A DNA stretch of 64,000 nt from Gammaproteobacteria bacterium (GTDB lineage: Bacteria > Pseudomonadota > Gammaproteobacteria > Steroidobacterales > GCA-2729495), in NCBI GenBank assembly GCA_024229935.1, contig JAAERX010000166.1, forward strand, positions 1 through 64,000. Reading direction: 5' to 3'. The notes beneath the pieces were generated by a model. It had not been told where the DNA came from and searched no databases. It saw only the letters and a program-made list of their open reading frames with translations. The stretch's first letter is position 1; each line of letters starts with the position of its first letter. A program made the translations under genes and the position numbers. Below are positions 1 through 9,501 of the stretch, in pieces.

Positions 1-2556
1 AAAGTCATTAATTCCATCTCTGTCTGTATTTTTATGAAGCGGGTCTGTTCCGTAGGTATTAACCTCGAGGCCATCTTTTAACCAATCGTCATCACTATCA
101 TCTTTGTTGGGATCGGTTCCCAACAAAGCTTCCTGTGCATCAGTAAGACCATCCCCGTCAGTGTCCAGGTTTCCTGAATTATCATCAGCCCCATTGAGCG
201 GGTCTGTTCCGTTGATTAGTTCATCACCGTCATTTATACCGCCACCATCACTGTCACTGTTATTGGCATTAGTCCCCAGTAATGTTTCCAGTACATCGGC
301 CAGCCCGTCACTATCTGTATCCAGAGTTGCATCATCTGCAGGATCTGCAGGATTGAAAGTAGCCTGACCTGAGTTGGGGGACAGTACTGTTTCTATATAG
401 TCAGGAATACCACCGCCATCACTGTCTAGCATATCGGTATAAAGATTAGGGTTCGTGCCGTCAATAACTTCTACGGCATCAGGGACTCCATTACTATCGG
501 TATCTTTATAATCTAATGGGTCTGCTGGATTTGTTCCATCAGTTGCTTCTTCAGTATTGTCAACGAGATCACCATCATCATCAACAATGCCATTTGCTGA
601 GATGATCAGCTGAATGGAGTCTCCCTGGGTAATCTTGTACATACCGTTGGCATCAACATCTGTGTATTCATCAATATCACCATTTGGCCATTCAACTGAA
701 ATATCGGCAAGTGTGTTACTGGCCAGACCTACATGAATACGCTTATGGTTTTGTGACCAACGATGGTATTTGCCATTCTGTTCACGGTATTGTGTGATAC
801 CGCCTGCAGTGATCAGGATTTTTGACCCTATCCCATCCCGGTTTGAGGTTGTGCCTTCCAGATCAATCTCTAGCCAGTTATTACTATTACCAAGGTTATG
901 AAACAGTTGCTTGGGCCCGCCGTATTCAACCGGTCGCATGTTATTGCCATTGGTGACAAAAATATCTAGAAACCCATCAATATCATAGTCAGCAATAATT
1001 ACGCTTTCACTGGTACCTGCACCATCGCCATAAGCAGCACCTATAAGGCCAGCGGCACCACCAGCATTTGCCAGGGCGGTAAACGTACCGTCACCCTGAT
1101 TTTCATAAAGTATATTTGCTATATTTTCTGGCCCACCTGTACAGGCCAGAAAAATATCCTGATCCATATCATTATCAAGGTCACCGGCAACCGCACTTAC
1201 GCAAAGAATTTTGTCATTGAGTCCTCGAGCAGTGGTTTCATCAGAGAAACCACTAGGATTATTTATCAATAGTTTTGGGGCGCTTGGTTTGTCAGCATTG
1301 GTGGCACCCTCAAAAACAACATCAGTAATAGGCTGGTCTGAATCAACTGCTACAAAAGCATACCTATATTCCTCACCATTTTGCCGAATCTGCCAGACAC
1401 CTTCATTGGTGTCATAGCCTATATTTATGCCCAAGGAGTTAGTTTTTATTCCCCAGTTTGCAGAATCATTTGGGTCAAGGCTGAATTCAAGGTCAGATGG
1501 GCTGTAGCCTCCTGCACCAATATCTATATATTTTGGATCTCCATTGTCTGGGTCACCAGCACGCAGATCAGCCATTACCGTAAGAATTCCGGCTGTCCTA
1601 AAATAGGTGCTCTTTACATTTCCACTTGCAGTAATTAATTGAGTTTCTATTCTGTAGCTATCAACCTGCACAGCACCTGATGGGCGTGATGAGGCAATAA
1701 CCTCAAATATATCCGGACGAAGATCACCATTAAAATCTGCTGTTATTGCATCATTGACCCGGTTTGTTTGCGGGAAATCTGATGTCACATCGGATACTAC
1801 TCCGGAGGCAAAACCATAAATATTCTCTGGGTAAACCCCATTACGTGGGGCACATATTAGTTCCAGGCCGATACCTGCATCAATATTAGCTATATGTGCA
1901 AAGGAGGCGTCATCATTGCAATCCACACTTGTATACCATGTGCGACTGTAACCAAAGGTGCCATTATTCTGACGTGGGTAAAATCGGGGATTGCCTAATG
2001 CTGCTGCCATTACATCCAGAAGGCCATCACCTGTGTAGTCAAGAAATAGTGACATACGTCCACCATCATGGCCGAATCGATCGACTTCCCATTCAGCTGA
2101 TCGGTCAGTTAGCAGGCCGCCGTCGTTAATAAGTAATATGTCATCATCACTACTTATTGTTATATACAGATCATCATCACCATCATTATCTATATCGCCC
2201 CAAATGGCACCATGCGTGTCTACATCAGAGCGTCCACCGGTCCAGCCTGGTGTTTCTGACAGGTCTACCTCATTAGAAACATCTGTGAAAGTGCCATCAA
2301 GGTTATTTCTAAAGAGCGTTGAGCGAGTTCGGTGGTTGGTTGAAAATACATCAGGATAGTAGTCACCATTAATATCACCCCATGCTGCGCCCCATGTTTC
2401 GGAGCCTGTCCCTGAAAAGCCAGCATCTTGACTGACATCCTCGAATGTTATCTGCGCAATTGTGCTGTTGGCTGCAAAGACCAAAAGAATGCCTGGCAGT
2501 GCATTTTTCAGACTAAAGGTAAATGAGGGTATTTTCAGGGTTTTACTGAGCATCAT
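1..2556 (-). CDS. Secreted FG-GAP/ASPIC protein with thrombospondin-3-type calcium repeats (3' end outside window)
   Basis: An open frame runs on the minus strand from the ATG at 2556 to base 1 without a stop, so the C-terminus is missing (852 codons visible). Residues 1-37 form a signal peptide ending near STIAQ. FG-GAP/VCBS-type repeats follow, each with a calcium-loop pattern: WGDINGDYYPDVF near 60, WGDIDNDGDDDLYI near 115, DFNGDLRPDIF near 280, DLDNDMDQDIF near 460 and DYDIDGFLDIFV near 523. Residues about 540-640 match the ASPIC/UnbV domain, including WPNGDIDEYTDV. From about 655 onward there are thrombospondin type 3-like repeats (DTDSDGL..E..LGT.P) that run off the edge. Seen: the domain order. 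Known: such proteins are secreted or surface adhesive beta-propellers. Inferred: a cell-surface protein related to the neighbouring sulfatase. A second ATG at 2553 is an equivalent start. Confidence 0.88.
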   Translation of the reverse strand, partial: MMLSKTLKIPSFTFSLKNALPGILLVFAANSTIAQITFEDVSQDAGFSGTGSETWGAAWGDINGDYYPDVFSTNHRTRSTLFRNNLDGTFTDVSNEVDLSETPGWTGGRSDVDTHGAIWGDIDNDGDDDLYITISSDDDILLINDGGLLTDRSAEWEVDRFGHDGGRMSLFLDYTGDGLLDVMAAALGNPRFYPRQNNGTFGYSRTWYTSVDCNDDASFAHIANIDAGIGLELICAPRNGVYPENIYGFASGVVSDVTSDFPQTNRVNDAITADFNGDLRPDIFEVIASSRPSGAVQVDSYRIETQLITASGNVKSTYFRTAGILTVMADLRAGDPDNGDPKYIDIGAGGYSPSDLEFSLDPNDSANWGIKTNSLGINIGYDTNEGVWQIRQNGEEYRYAFVAVDSDQPITDVVFEGATNADKPSAPKLLINNPSGFSDETTARGLNDKILCVSAVAGDLDNDMDQDIFLACTGGPENIANILYENQGDGTFTALANAGGAAGLIGAAYGDGAGTSESVIIADYDIDGFLDIFVTNGNNMRPVEYGGPKQLFHNLGNSNNWLEIDLEGTTSNRDGIGSKILITAGGITQYREQNGKYHRWSQNHKRIHVGLASNTLADISVEWPNGDIDEYTDVDANGMYKITQGDSIQLIISANGIVDDDGDLVDNTEEATDGTNPADPLDYKDTDSNGVPDAVEVIDGTNPNLYTDMLDSDGGGIPDYIETVLSPNSGQATFNPADPADDATLDTDSDGLADVLETLLGTNANNSDSDGGGINDGDELINGTDPLNGADDNSGNLDTDGDGLTDAQEALLGTDPNKDDSDDDWLKDGLEVNTYGTDPLHKNTDRDGINDF

Positions 2557-2750
2557 TGGTCCACCAATGTATGACTTATTATTTTACTTGCGCTTCTTGC
2601 GTTGGGTAGTTTTAAAAATTGTTATTTTTCGGTGCCAGAAAGCAATACCCAACATGGTTCATTCTAATTCGTCAGGCACATGGATAACAGCAGTTTATAA
2701 ATAAAATATGATGCAATGCAACCAAGAAATGCATGGTTTTGGGCAAGCCT

Positions 2751-5700
2751 TTAACATGGATCAAGTGTGTATGGGTCAAATGGCCCCATAATAGGGATAC
2801 GGGCTGGTCCCACCCATGCTAACGCATTACTTGGGGTATTAATGCTAATGCAGATATCTGCGCCATTGGGATAGGCAAAATCAAATCCATCGTACCAGGG
2901 GGCTATTATTTTTAACGTATAGAAAATTGCAGAAGGGTCGCTGCTGATATCAAACAAATCCCCTGGTTCCAAATTGACTGGGACCGTGTTGGTAATAGGT
3001 TGGCTGCCAGACACTGAACCTGAGTACGCTGTGTAGCCGTTACCAGCGACAGCACGTATAGACCAATTTCCTGATGTGCAGTCTTGCCATACAAATACAC
3101 CATGATCTATTGCAGGATTGTAGTTGGGGGTTCCACAGATCAATGTATCATTATCAAGAATGGTGGCGAGCCCGGTAGAGTCGGCAAAGCTTGCATTGGT
3201 AGGATTACTCAGGACAAGTTTAAAGTTTTCATTATCCTCAGGCTCACTATCATCAATAATTAATACAGTTACTGGTTGACTAATTTCCCCAGGATTAAAT
3301 AATAATGTTCCTGTAGTTGTCAGGTAATCAGTATTTGTAACTGCAGTTCCGTCCAGAGTAGAGAAATCAACAGTTATTGCATCATCACTGGTAGGAGTCA
3401 GCGTTACGCTAAATGAAGTGCCGCCAGTATTTTCCTGAATGCTAATATCATTAATAGATAATTTTGGTAAAGTTGTAACTGGCCCACAAGGATGCAGTGT
3501 GTTTGGGTTAAACGATGCGCCTGCAGGGATGCGCGCTGAGCCTACCAATACAGAAGTGTCTGATGGTGTGTCTACATTGAAACAAATATTTGCACTATTT
3601 AGAAAGCTAAAACTAAAGCCATCTTCGTAGGGTGGGCTTATCCGCAAGTCATAAATGATAGTACTTGGGTCGGTTGAATTATCAAAAATATCACTTGACT
3701 CATGGCTGTATGGAACAACGTTATTAAAGTTCTGGTCAGTAATTACTGTACCCCGGTAACGGGTATAACCACCACCTGCAGTCAGGCGAACATGCCAGAT
3801 ATTGGTCGTGCAATTTTTCCACAGGAATATGGTGCCTTCAGAGCCGGGGTCATATACAGGTGCATCACATACAGACATCTCATTATCAATAACAGTTCCT
3901 GTAGCATTTGGATCGCTTAACTCGGCATTAACCGGATTACTTAGTGTTAGAAGAAAAATTTCATTTCCTTCTTGATCAGTGTCATCAATAATTGCAACAG
4001 GAATTTGTTTGCTGGTTTCACCTGCACTAAAAAAAAGTACTCCGCTTGTAGCTTGATAATCAGATCCGGCAGTGGCTGATCCATCAGATGTCATATAATT
4101 TACCGAGACTTCATAGCTGCTTGGTGGCGAGAGAGTGACAGTAAAATTGGTGCTTCCTGTAGCTTCATCGACTGAATTATCAGCTATAAACAGATTAGGT
4201 GGTGAAGAGTTGCTTGTTGGCACTGTACGGGTTGACTGATTTACCGCATAGTCATAACTGTTCAGCATTGCAGTAATTCGTGCGGCATGTTGTGAGTTAT
4301 TTATAAGATTATTTTGCTGTGCTAAATCATTAGCAAGGTTGTAGAGTTCAATTGGGTTGTCATCTGGATCCATTACCAGTTCCCAGTCGTCAACACGTAT
4401 GCCGCGATAACTATTGTGCTCTCCCCAGTGAGCGGCTTGTATTATGAGTTCATTCCGAACTGGGTTATTTTCCGGTTGCTGCCCAAGGAGGATGGGCATT
4501 ATATTAGCGCTATCCAGTGCCTGGTCTTCAGGAGTGTTCTGATTAGTCAGGTCATACATGGCAGCTACCCAATCCTGAGCACTGATCATTTGCTGGCTGA
4601 CGGACCCGGGTGCAATCAGAGAGCCTGCGGGAGTTCCGTCACCCCACTTTGCGATGAAGGGCACCCCGTGTCCGCCGGCATAAATTAGTGTTTTTCGACC
4701 CCTTAACCCATTGACACTGTCATGGCCAGCAACTTTGTGTGTCCATGAAGCATTACCGCCGTTATCACTCGTAAATATAATCAGTGTATTTTCAGCTATT
4801 CCTCTGCTTTCCAATGCATCAATAATCTGGCCGACCTGAAGATCCAGCTCATAGATCATGTCGGCTTTTGCATCAATACCGCTAACTCCCTGAACAGGTT
4901 GTCCAGCCAATGTAGCGGGCGGAGTATTAGGCTCATGGATTGCCTGTGTTGAGTAGTACAACAAAAATGGTTTGCTGGTGCCGTACTGATTGTTGTGTGA
5001 GTCAATAAATTCGACAGCTTTTTGTGTAAGTGTTGGCCCGACTAGGCTGCTATCCCAGTTGGCATCTCCGAAGCCTGCTCTTTGTATAACCCCACCACCC
5101 ATAGGGCCTATATCCAATGCGACAATGCCGGGTTCATTTTGATTTATTGGAATGTAGGTTTCATTTTCAAAATATGCATAGAGGCTGGCCTGAATGCCAT
5201 TAGTGGTGACCCATGAATAATCAAAGCCATGATCTGTGGGGCCGTTTCTAAACTGTCTGGTAAAATCTATCTGAGTTGCATCACTGCCACGATAGATTGA
5301 ATTAGAATTCTTGGCGTAGAAGTCTCCGCCCAGATGCATCTTCCCGATAAATGCTGTGGCATAGTTTGCGGCTCGCAGAATGTCAGCAACAGTTTGCTGC
5401 CCGGATAAAAAATTTGATTTGTGGGTGAACCGCCAAACTCCCCAGCGATCTCTGCCCCGGTACGGATAATTACCTGTTAATAATGAATAACGGGATGGTG
5501 CGCAAACGGATGATGGTGTATGTGCATCCGTAAATATCATGCCCTCTTGAGCAAGTCTGTCAATATTGGGTGTTGGAATTGTAGATGTTGTAGTTTTGTA
5601 GGGGCCTACATCACCGTAACCTAAATCGTCAGCAAGTATGAAAACAACATTTGGTGGCCCATCCCCTGCAGCGGCCTCAACCCTTGTCAGCGGAACAAGC

Positions 5701-5756
5701 AGTAATCCCATTTGCAGGATTAAAAGAAAATATAGACTGCAAGCTCTAAACGACAT
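2751..5756 (-). CDS. Secreted type I sulfatase with two Calx-beta domains and two copies of an unknown C-terminal module
   Basis: Formylglycine-dependent sulfatase (arylsulfatase family) that would cleave sulfate esters, probably from a sulfated polysaccharide, outside the cytoplasm. The metal site ADDLGYGD, the signature CAPSRYSLLTG (its Cys is the residue matured to formylglycine) and GKMHLGG are all present. The sulfatase domain covers roughly 500 residues after the signal peptide. Then come Calx-beta 1, module A (from CDAPVYDPG to LHPC), Calx-beta 2, and module B (from CGTPNYNP to the last residue LDPC). The two modules resemble each other and those of the sulfatase at 37814-41131. The ORF extends to an ATG at 5822, which also has a possible ribosome site (AGGG). 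I prefer 5756: AGGA lies just upstream at good spacing and the protein then begins with an ordinary signal peptide (MSFRACSLYFLL). Substrate is unknown. Confidence 0.93.
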   Translation of the reverse strand: MSFRACSLYFLLILQMGLLLVPLTRVEAAAGDGPPNVVFILADDLGYGDVGPYKTTTSTIPTPNIDRLAQEGMIFTDAHTPSSVCAPSRYSLLTGNYPYRGRDRWGVWRFTHKSNFLSGQQTVADILRAANYATAFIGKMHLGGDFYAKNSNSIYRGSDATQIDFTRQFRNGPTDHGFDYSWVTTNGIQASLYAYFENETYIPINQNEPGIVALDIGPMGGGVIQRAGFGDANWDSSLVGPTLTQKAVEFIDSHNNQYGTSKPFLLYYSTQAIHEPNTPPATLAGQPVQGVSGIDAKADMIYELDLQVGQIIDALESRGIAENTLIIFTSDNGGNASWTHKVAGHDSVNGLRGRKTLIYAGGHGVPFIAKWGDGTPAGSLIAPGSVSQQMISAQDWVAAMYDLTNQNTPEDQALDSANIMPILLGQQPENNPVRNELIIQAAHWGEHNSYRGIRVDDWELVMDPDDNPIELYNLANDLAQQNNLINNSQHAARITAMLNSYDYAVNQSTRTVPTSNSSPPNLFIADNSVDEATGSTNFTVTLSPPSSYEVSVNYMTSDGSATAGSDYQATSGVLFFSAGETSKQIPVAIIDDTDQEGNEIFLLTLSNPVNAELSDPNATGTVIDNEMSVCDAPVYDPGSEGTIFLWKNCTTNIWHVRLTAGGGYTRYRGTVITDQNFNNVVPYSHESSDIFDNSTDPSTIIYDLRISPPYEDGFSFSFLNSANICFNVDTPSDTSVLVGSARIPAGASFNPNTLHPCGPVTTLPKLSINDISIQENTGGTSFSVTLTPTSDDAITVDFSTLDGTAVTNTDYLTTTGTLLFNPGEISQPVTVLIIDDSEPEDNENFKLVLSNPTNASFADSTGLATILDNDTLICGTPNYNPAIDHGVFVWQDCTSGNWSIRAVAGNGYTAYSGSVSGSQPITNTVPVNLEPGDLFDISSDPSAIFYTLKIIAPWYDGFDFAYPNGADICISINTPSNALAWVGPARIPIMGPFDPYTLDPC

Positions 5757-5833
5757 TGTGTTCCTCATGAAGTTTTTGTATCTCTTTAAGCGAGCACCTA
5801 ATTCTTTAATGAGGGACATCATTAAAAAGCCCT

Positions 5834-5857
5834 AATGTATGTGTACTTAAATACATT
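5834..5857. promoter_or_regulatory. Inverted repeat upstream of the sulfatase gene
   Basis: AATGTAT (5834-5840) and ATACATT (5851-5857) are perfect 7-bp inverted arms with a 10-bp spacer, just upstream of the longer sulfatase start. Position and symmetry would suit an operator, but the sequence is AT-rich and the protein that would bind is unknown. The remainder of 5858-6086 shows no gene. Confidence 0.25.
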
Positions 5858-6086
5858 TAATGCTCCCGTACGCTGTGTGGCCGAATTTATGCGTTGATTG
5901 GGTAAACTACTGAAGTCTAAGTATGGAGTATAAAATTGATATGTGCATTGCCCGTCTTTTTATTCTTTAAAAGGGCTAATGCAAATTATATTGCTATTTG
6001 GGCTTGATTGAAAATGGGGTTATGTAATGCAATAAAAGTAAGTGTTTACATAACTGAATGCTTGCAGTTAATGCTTTTAAGGTATT

Positions 6087-7214
6087 TTAGGGGTTAAAAA
6101 CAGGGTTGCTGGATATTACAGGCAGGGCATCACTCCATGTATAGGAATCACTTGGGTCAGCCCATGCTTTGCGGTTCCAGAATAAATAGCTAACATGCAG
6201 TTCATCTCTGGCAAACTGAAAAAGTTCATCCATAGTCCAGTAAGTCGTGCTATAGCTTGCATCCAGGTGCTCGTGATTGTAGCTATTGTATTGCATTGAA
6301 TTGAACAATGTCATCTTTCCATTGAACTCGTCATAGAACGGATATGTGTGAGTCTTAAGGGAGTGGCTATCCGGTAAAACATCCGGCCCACCCATAGCAA
6401 CACCTGCTGGAGCTACAGCATTTGCAATGTCACTGATGTAAGACATATTCCCTGGAAGGAAGTTCATGTACCAAAATGCTCTGGAATTAGGCACACTTTC
6501 AGCGGCATTCAATAAGGTTTCAATCAACGCATCCCTGTAAATTGCCGGGGTATAGCCGTAAGCATTAAGTGTGCTTTGTGTAAAGCCGTGTGCGCTTTCT
6601 TGTATAGCGACTCCCTCGAAGGCAGGGTGGTTGTCAAACCTATTTCCAAGCTCATCAATTAGTTTGCTAAATCGCTCTATGACATAAGGCTTCCAGCGTA
6701 TAGCGGTATAGCCACCCGCCTTGTTTGGGGCAGTATAGTTTGCCTGTAAGTACAGTGGCGTGGGAATTTCACCGTTAAAAGTTTTATCTTCAATGAAAAC
6801 TATTAATTGCTTATTTTGGGCTGCAAGCAGATCCAGGTCGGCCTCTACAGCAGAAAAATCATATTCGTTATAGTTTGGCTCTAACCATTTCCAGTGGTAG
6901 CGTATTTGTAACCCCGCCACCCCTGGTCGAAGGGCATTAAGCATGTTGTCATCTGTATCCCATGGATTCATTGAAATGTAATGCCCTGGGTTATATTTTT
7001 TTTCTGCTATGGGTGTTGCTACAGCAACATTTTCCGAAGGTGAGGCTGGGATTGATTCGCTCGTTTCAGCGTTTGATTCGCTTCTTTCAGCGTTTGATTC
7101 GCTTGTTTTGGTATTTGCACCTCCACCGGTGCCACAACTAACTACTAACAACACCAAGCATAGCGCGGCTGAGTTACGTATCAGACGTTTTTGTTTAATA
7201 AAATCTAGCATCAC
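6087..7214 (-). CDS. Lipoprotein resembling TIM-barrel glycoside hydrolases
   Basis: 375-residue lipoprotein. The signal peptide ends in a lipobox (VVSC, Cys27), followed by a Ser/Glu/Thr-rich linker (residues about 30-68) containing tandem SESNAE/SESNAET units. The globular part from about residue 72 starts with an N-terminal strand/helix layout like that of clan GH-A barrels: GLQIRYHWKWLEPNYNEYDF (retaining-hydrolase style W..LEP..G.YDF), LIVFIEDKTF, then EGVAIQESAHGF where the Glu of IQES could be the acid/base, and YLFWNRKAW near the C-terminus. I cannot name a family with certainty. Its position between a sulfatase and an EPS-type outer-membrane protein supports a polysaccharide substrate. 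Function is inferred; the lipoprotein nature is directly seen. Confidence 0.72.
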   Translation of the reverse strand: MMLDFIKQKRLIRNSAALCLVLLVVSCGTGGGANTKTSESNAERSESNAETSESIPASPSENVAVATPIAEKKYNPGHYISMNPWDTDDNMLNALRPGVAGLQIRYHWKWLEPNYNEYDFSAVEADLDLLAAQNKQLIVFIEDKTFNGEIPTPLYLQANYTAPNKAGGYTAIRWKPYVIERFSKLIDELGNRFDNHPAFEGVAIQESAHGFTQSTLNAYGYTPAIYRDALIETLLNAAESVPNSRAFWYMNFLPGNMSYISDIANAVAPAGVAMGGPDVLPDSHSLKTHTYPFYDEFNGKMTLFNSMQYNSYNHEHLDASYSTTYWTMDELFQFARDELHVSYLFWNRKAWADPSDSYTWSDALPVISSNPVFNP

Positions 7215-7410
7215 TTTACTTAATCCATATAAATGAAAAATGGATTATTGCGGTGAATCGCTTTATAAAGAGGGGTATAGTTCACATAAATGTTTTTGCA
7301 AAGTGGTACTTAGTTCACAAAATTGTCTTATGCGGAAAGCAGGCTGAGGCAATATTTATAGATTTAAAGCCTGATGGATTTCTGTGAATCCTTTGTTGGC
7401 TTAGTAAGTG

Positions 7411-7443
7411 CAGAGCAGGTGTCGTCAGGCCTCTGCTGCTCTG
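7411..7443. other. Stem-loop in the leader of the outer-membrane barrel gene
   Basis: CAGAGCAG (7411-7418) and CTGCTCTG (7436-7443) form a perfect 8-bp stem with a 17-nt loop, ending 14 nt before the likely TTG start at 7458. It could affect translation of that gene or form part of a promoter region. Two TAGTTCACA direct repeats 33 bp apart (7278 and 7311) lie further upstream in the same divergent intergenic region. Confidence 0.3.
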
Positions 7444-7457
7444 TGACATGATTACTG

Positions 7458-8774
7458 TTGCTATATAGCAAGAATTTTTATTTGGGGTATACGCCTTTGA
7501 CCGAAACACAGTTAGTTAAATACGTTTCTCATCTAGCAATTTTTTTACAGAATTGTTGGAATGGCTTTGGAGCTAATCCGATAAAGCTCATTGTATTAAT
7601 TGCTTTTGGGCTTGCATCAAATATATCTCTATCCGCAGATGATATTGCAACCAAGAGTAGTTGGTCTGCTTTGGTAAAGGCTATAAGCCCTTATGCCTCT
7701 GTAAAGTATCAGCACGATTCAAATCTGTTTCGTCTTCCGGATGAGATTCCCCCCGCTGATGGTCGTTCAGACCAGTATTCAACAATCACTGGAGGTATTG
7801 ATTCAGCGTTTAAGTATAGCCAGCAGGAGCTTGTACTTAAGGGGTATATGTATCGGAATAGTTACAATACCTATGATTATCTAGACTATACGGGTGGTAA
7901 TGGGCTGGCTCAGTGGAATTGGAGTGGCGGAAAAAAACTGGATGGAACGTTGGGCTATAAATATGATCGGAGAATGCGTGGCTTTGAGAATCAGATTATT
8001 CCTAATCCCCTAAAAAATCTGAAGACCGAGAAGACGGTATTCGCCAGTATGGATTTTAAGCTTCTTCGTAACTGGGTTTTGAATTTACGGGGGAGCTTGG
8101 CAGAGATAGATTTCACTACTTCAGAATTGTTAAATCTTGATCGTAATGCGGCAGGAGGGTCTATTGATTACGTATCTCGTTCTGGCAATCAGTTTGGTTT
8201 TGATATCGAAATAACATCGGGTAGCTACAATAATGATTCATTGAAAAACTACAATAAATTGGAGATCGGCCCTACATTTGACTGGAAGATGACAGAAAAA
8301 ACCAAGTTGAGAGGTCAGCTTGGCTACAGTCGACGTGAGAATGATGACATTAACCGAATTGATTATGATGGTTTTACAGCTGACGTCACTCTGGTTCGCA
8401 AGGGGGCGAAGGGCGATAAATTAACAGCAAAGGCATGGCGTAAACTCAGCAACCTTAATGATGAGATTGCAAATTTTGCAATCGTGCAGGGTGTCAGTAT
8501 AGAGCCGAGGTGGCAGTTATCCAGCAAAATAGCATTTGGTTTTAAAATGGGTTACGAGTATAGAGATTTTCAGGGTGCAGGACTGATCCCCCCTCCACCT
8601 GGTGTGGGGTCTCGTGATGATAATGTGTATACAGGGAATATTTCAGTAGACTGGAAGCTGAATAATATTTTTGACCTTTCACTAGGGCTTGATGCAGAAA
8701 AGAGATCCTCGAATCGAGAGTTTAGGGATTACGATGACCGTATTGTTTACGCACAATTTTCAGCGGAATTCTAG
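7458..8774 (+). CDS. Outer-membrane beta-barrel protein, EpsL-like (exopolysaccharide/PEP-CTERM type)
   Basis: 438-residue protein with a hydrophobic signal segment (IKLIVLIAFGLASNISLSA, about residues 42-60). The rest is almost entirely alternating amphipathic strands rich in Tyr/Trp/Asn, ending in Phe (AQFSAEF), the usual C-terminal signature of a barrel assembled in the outer membrane. The segment SPYASVKYQHDSNLFRLPDE resembles the N-terminal strand of EpsL-type outer-membrane proteins of exopolysaccharide loci. No ATG occurs in this frame before the mature region, so translation must start at TTG: 7458, 7482 or 7497 are the candidates. Function in export or binding of a glycan is inferred from family likeness and from neighbours (sulfatase, hydrolase-like lipoprotein, sulfotransferase). 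Confidence 0.75.
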   Translation: MLYSKNFYLGYTPLTETQLVKYVSHLAIFLQNCWNGFGANPIKLIVLIAFGLASNISLSADDIATKSSWSALVKAISPYASVKYQHDSNLFRLPDEIPPADGRSDQYSTITGGIDSAFKYSQQELVLKGYMYRNSYNTYDYLDYTGGNGLAQWNWSGGKKLDGTLGYKYDRRMRGFENQIIPNPLKNLKTEKTVFASMDFKLLRNWVLNLRGSLAEIDFTTSELLNLDRNAAGGSIDYVSRSGNQFGFDIEITSGSYNNDSLKNYNKLEIGPTFDWKMTEKTKLRGQLGYSRRENDDINRIDYDGFTADVTLVRKGAKGDKLTAKAWRKLSNLNDEIANFAIVQGVSIEPRWQLSSKIAFGFKMGYEYRDFQGAGLIPPPPGVGSRDDNVYTGNISVDWKLNNIFDLSLGLDAEKRSSNREFRDYDDRIVYAQFSAEF

Positions 8775-9501
8775 AGTAGTTCCTACAGAGTGTAATTATA
8801 TTCTCTGTGTTTAGGAGGTTTGTAGCGGGTCATATCGAAGGGTAGAGATAATTCTAAAGGCCCTGATATATCAGAGACCGCAAAGGTGGTGTGGGCTTTT
8901 AGATGGTGGATTTAGCGAGCGTACCTGTGAGGTGCTTATAGCTTAGCTAAAAGCATTGATAGGCTTTCTGGGCTCCACAGAAAAGCCAGGGGCTGTCTGT
9001 TTTGAGACAACCATACTGAAGGCAATGGTTCTCATACTTACTGCCGTGCTTGAAATTTAAAGTTTGCGCAATGTTGCTCAGCAACATGTCAGTTGTTTGC
9101 TTAATATTGAGAACTAAGCACTTGTTTTAGCCCCATGACCGGGTACTGTCATACCTCATGGTTAGCCACTTGCAGATGAAATTGCTAAATTCCCTATTGG
9201 ATGGCTTCATTGGCGAGGGTTCACCGTGCTTGGTCTAAACAATATACAGGAAATAATACTGTGAATTATCGAGTGGATTACGCCCAGCAATTAGACGGTG
9301 ATGGGCTTCGTATGGATGCTTTGTTCTGTGCTAGTGGTGTTAGTGCCTTGGCCTGGTATCTGTTGTTTATTGCGCTGGGTGAGATTACTAAAGCTGGGTT
9401 ACTTGGTAGTCTTTCGTGGCCAATATAAATAAAGAGTATTTCCTGCTCAGGGAATAATCAGGAAAGCCGGGTGCCTTAAGTTCAGAACACTTGTTGCATA
9501 C
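8775..9501. other. 727-bp stretch without a convincing gene
   Basis: Between the convergent barrel and sulfotransferase genes. A 75-codon frame (9201-9428) exists but has no homology I recognise and no good ribosome site. Two structured elements are visible: an imperfect hairpin at 8962-8987 (GGCTTTCTG pairing with CAGAAAAGCC, one bulged A) and a perfect palindrome at 9071-9087. No T-run follows the hairpin, so it is not an obvious intrinsic terminator. Confidence 0.5.
9071..9087. promoter_or_regulatory. Perfect 17-bp palindrome ATGTTGCTCAGCAACAT
   Basis: ATGTTGCT-C-AGCAACAT is perfectly symmetrical around a central base. The arrangement suits an operator for a dimeric regulator or a small cruciform. 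It lies in a gene-free region, so the target is unclear. Confidence 0.3.

Noticed and set aside
8811-8840. Riboswitch-like stretch TTTAGGAGG...GCGGG
   Set aside because: Only a short likeness to another intergenic stretch near 20050; no conserved riboswitch core or downstream gene in the right position.
9201-9428. 75-codon frame in the 727-bp gap
   Set aside because: No good ribosome site and no recognisable family; one hydrophobic stretch is not enough to call it a gene.
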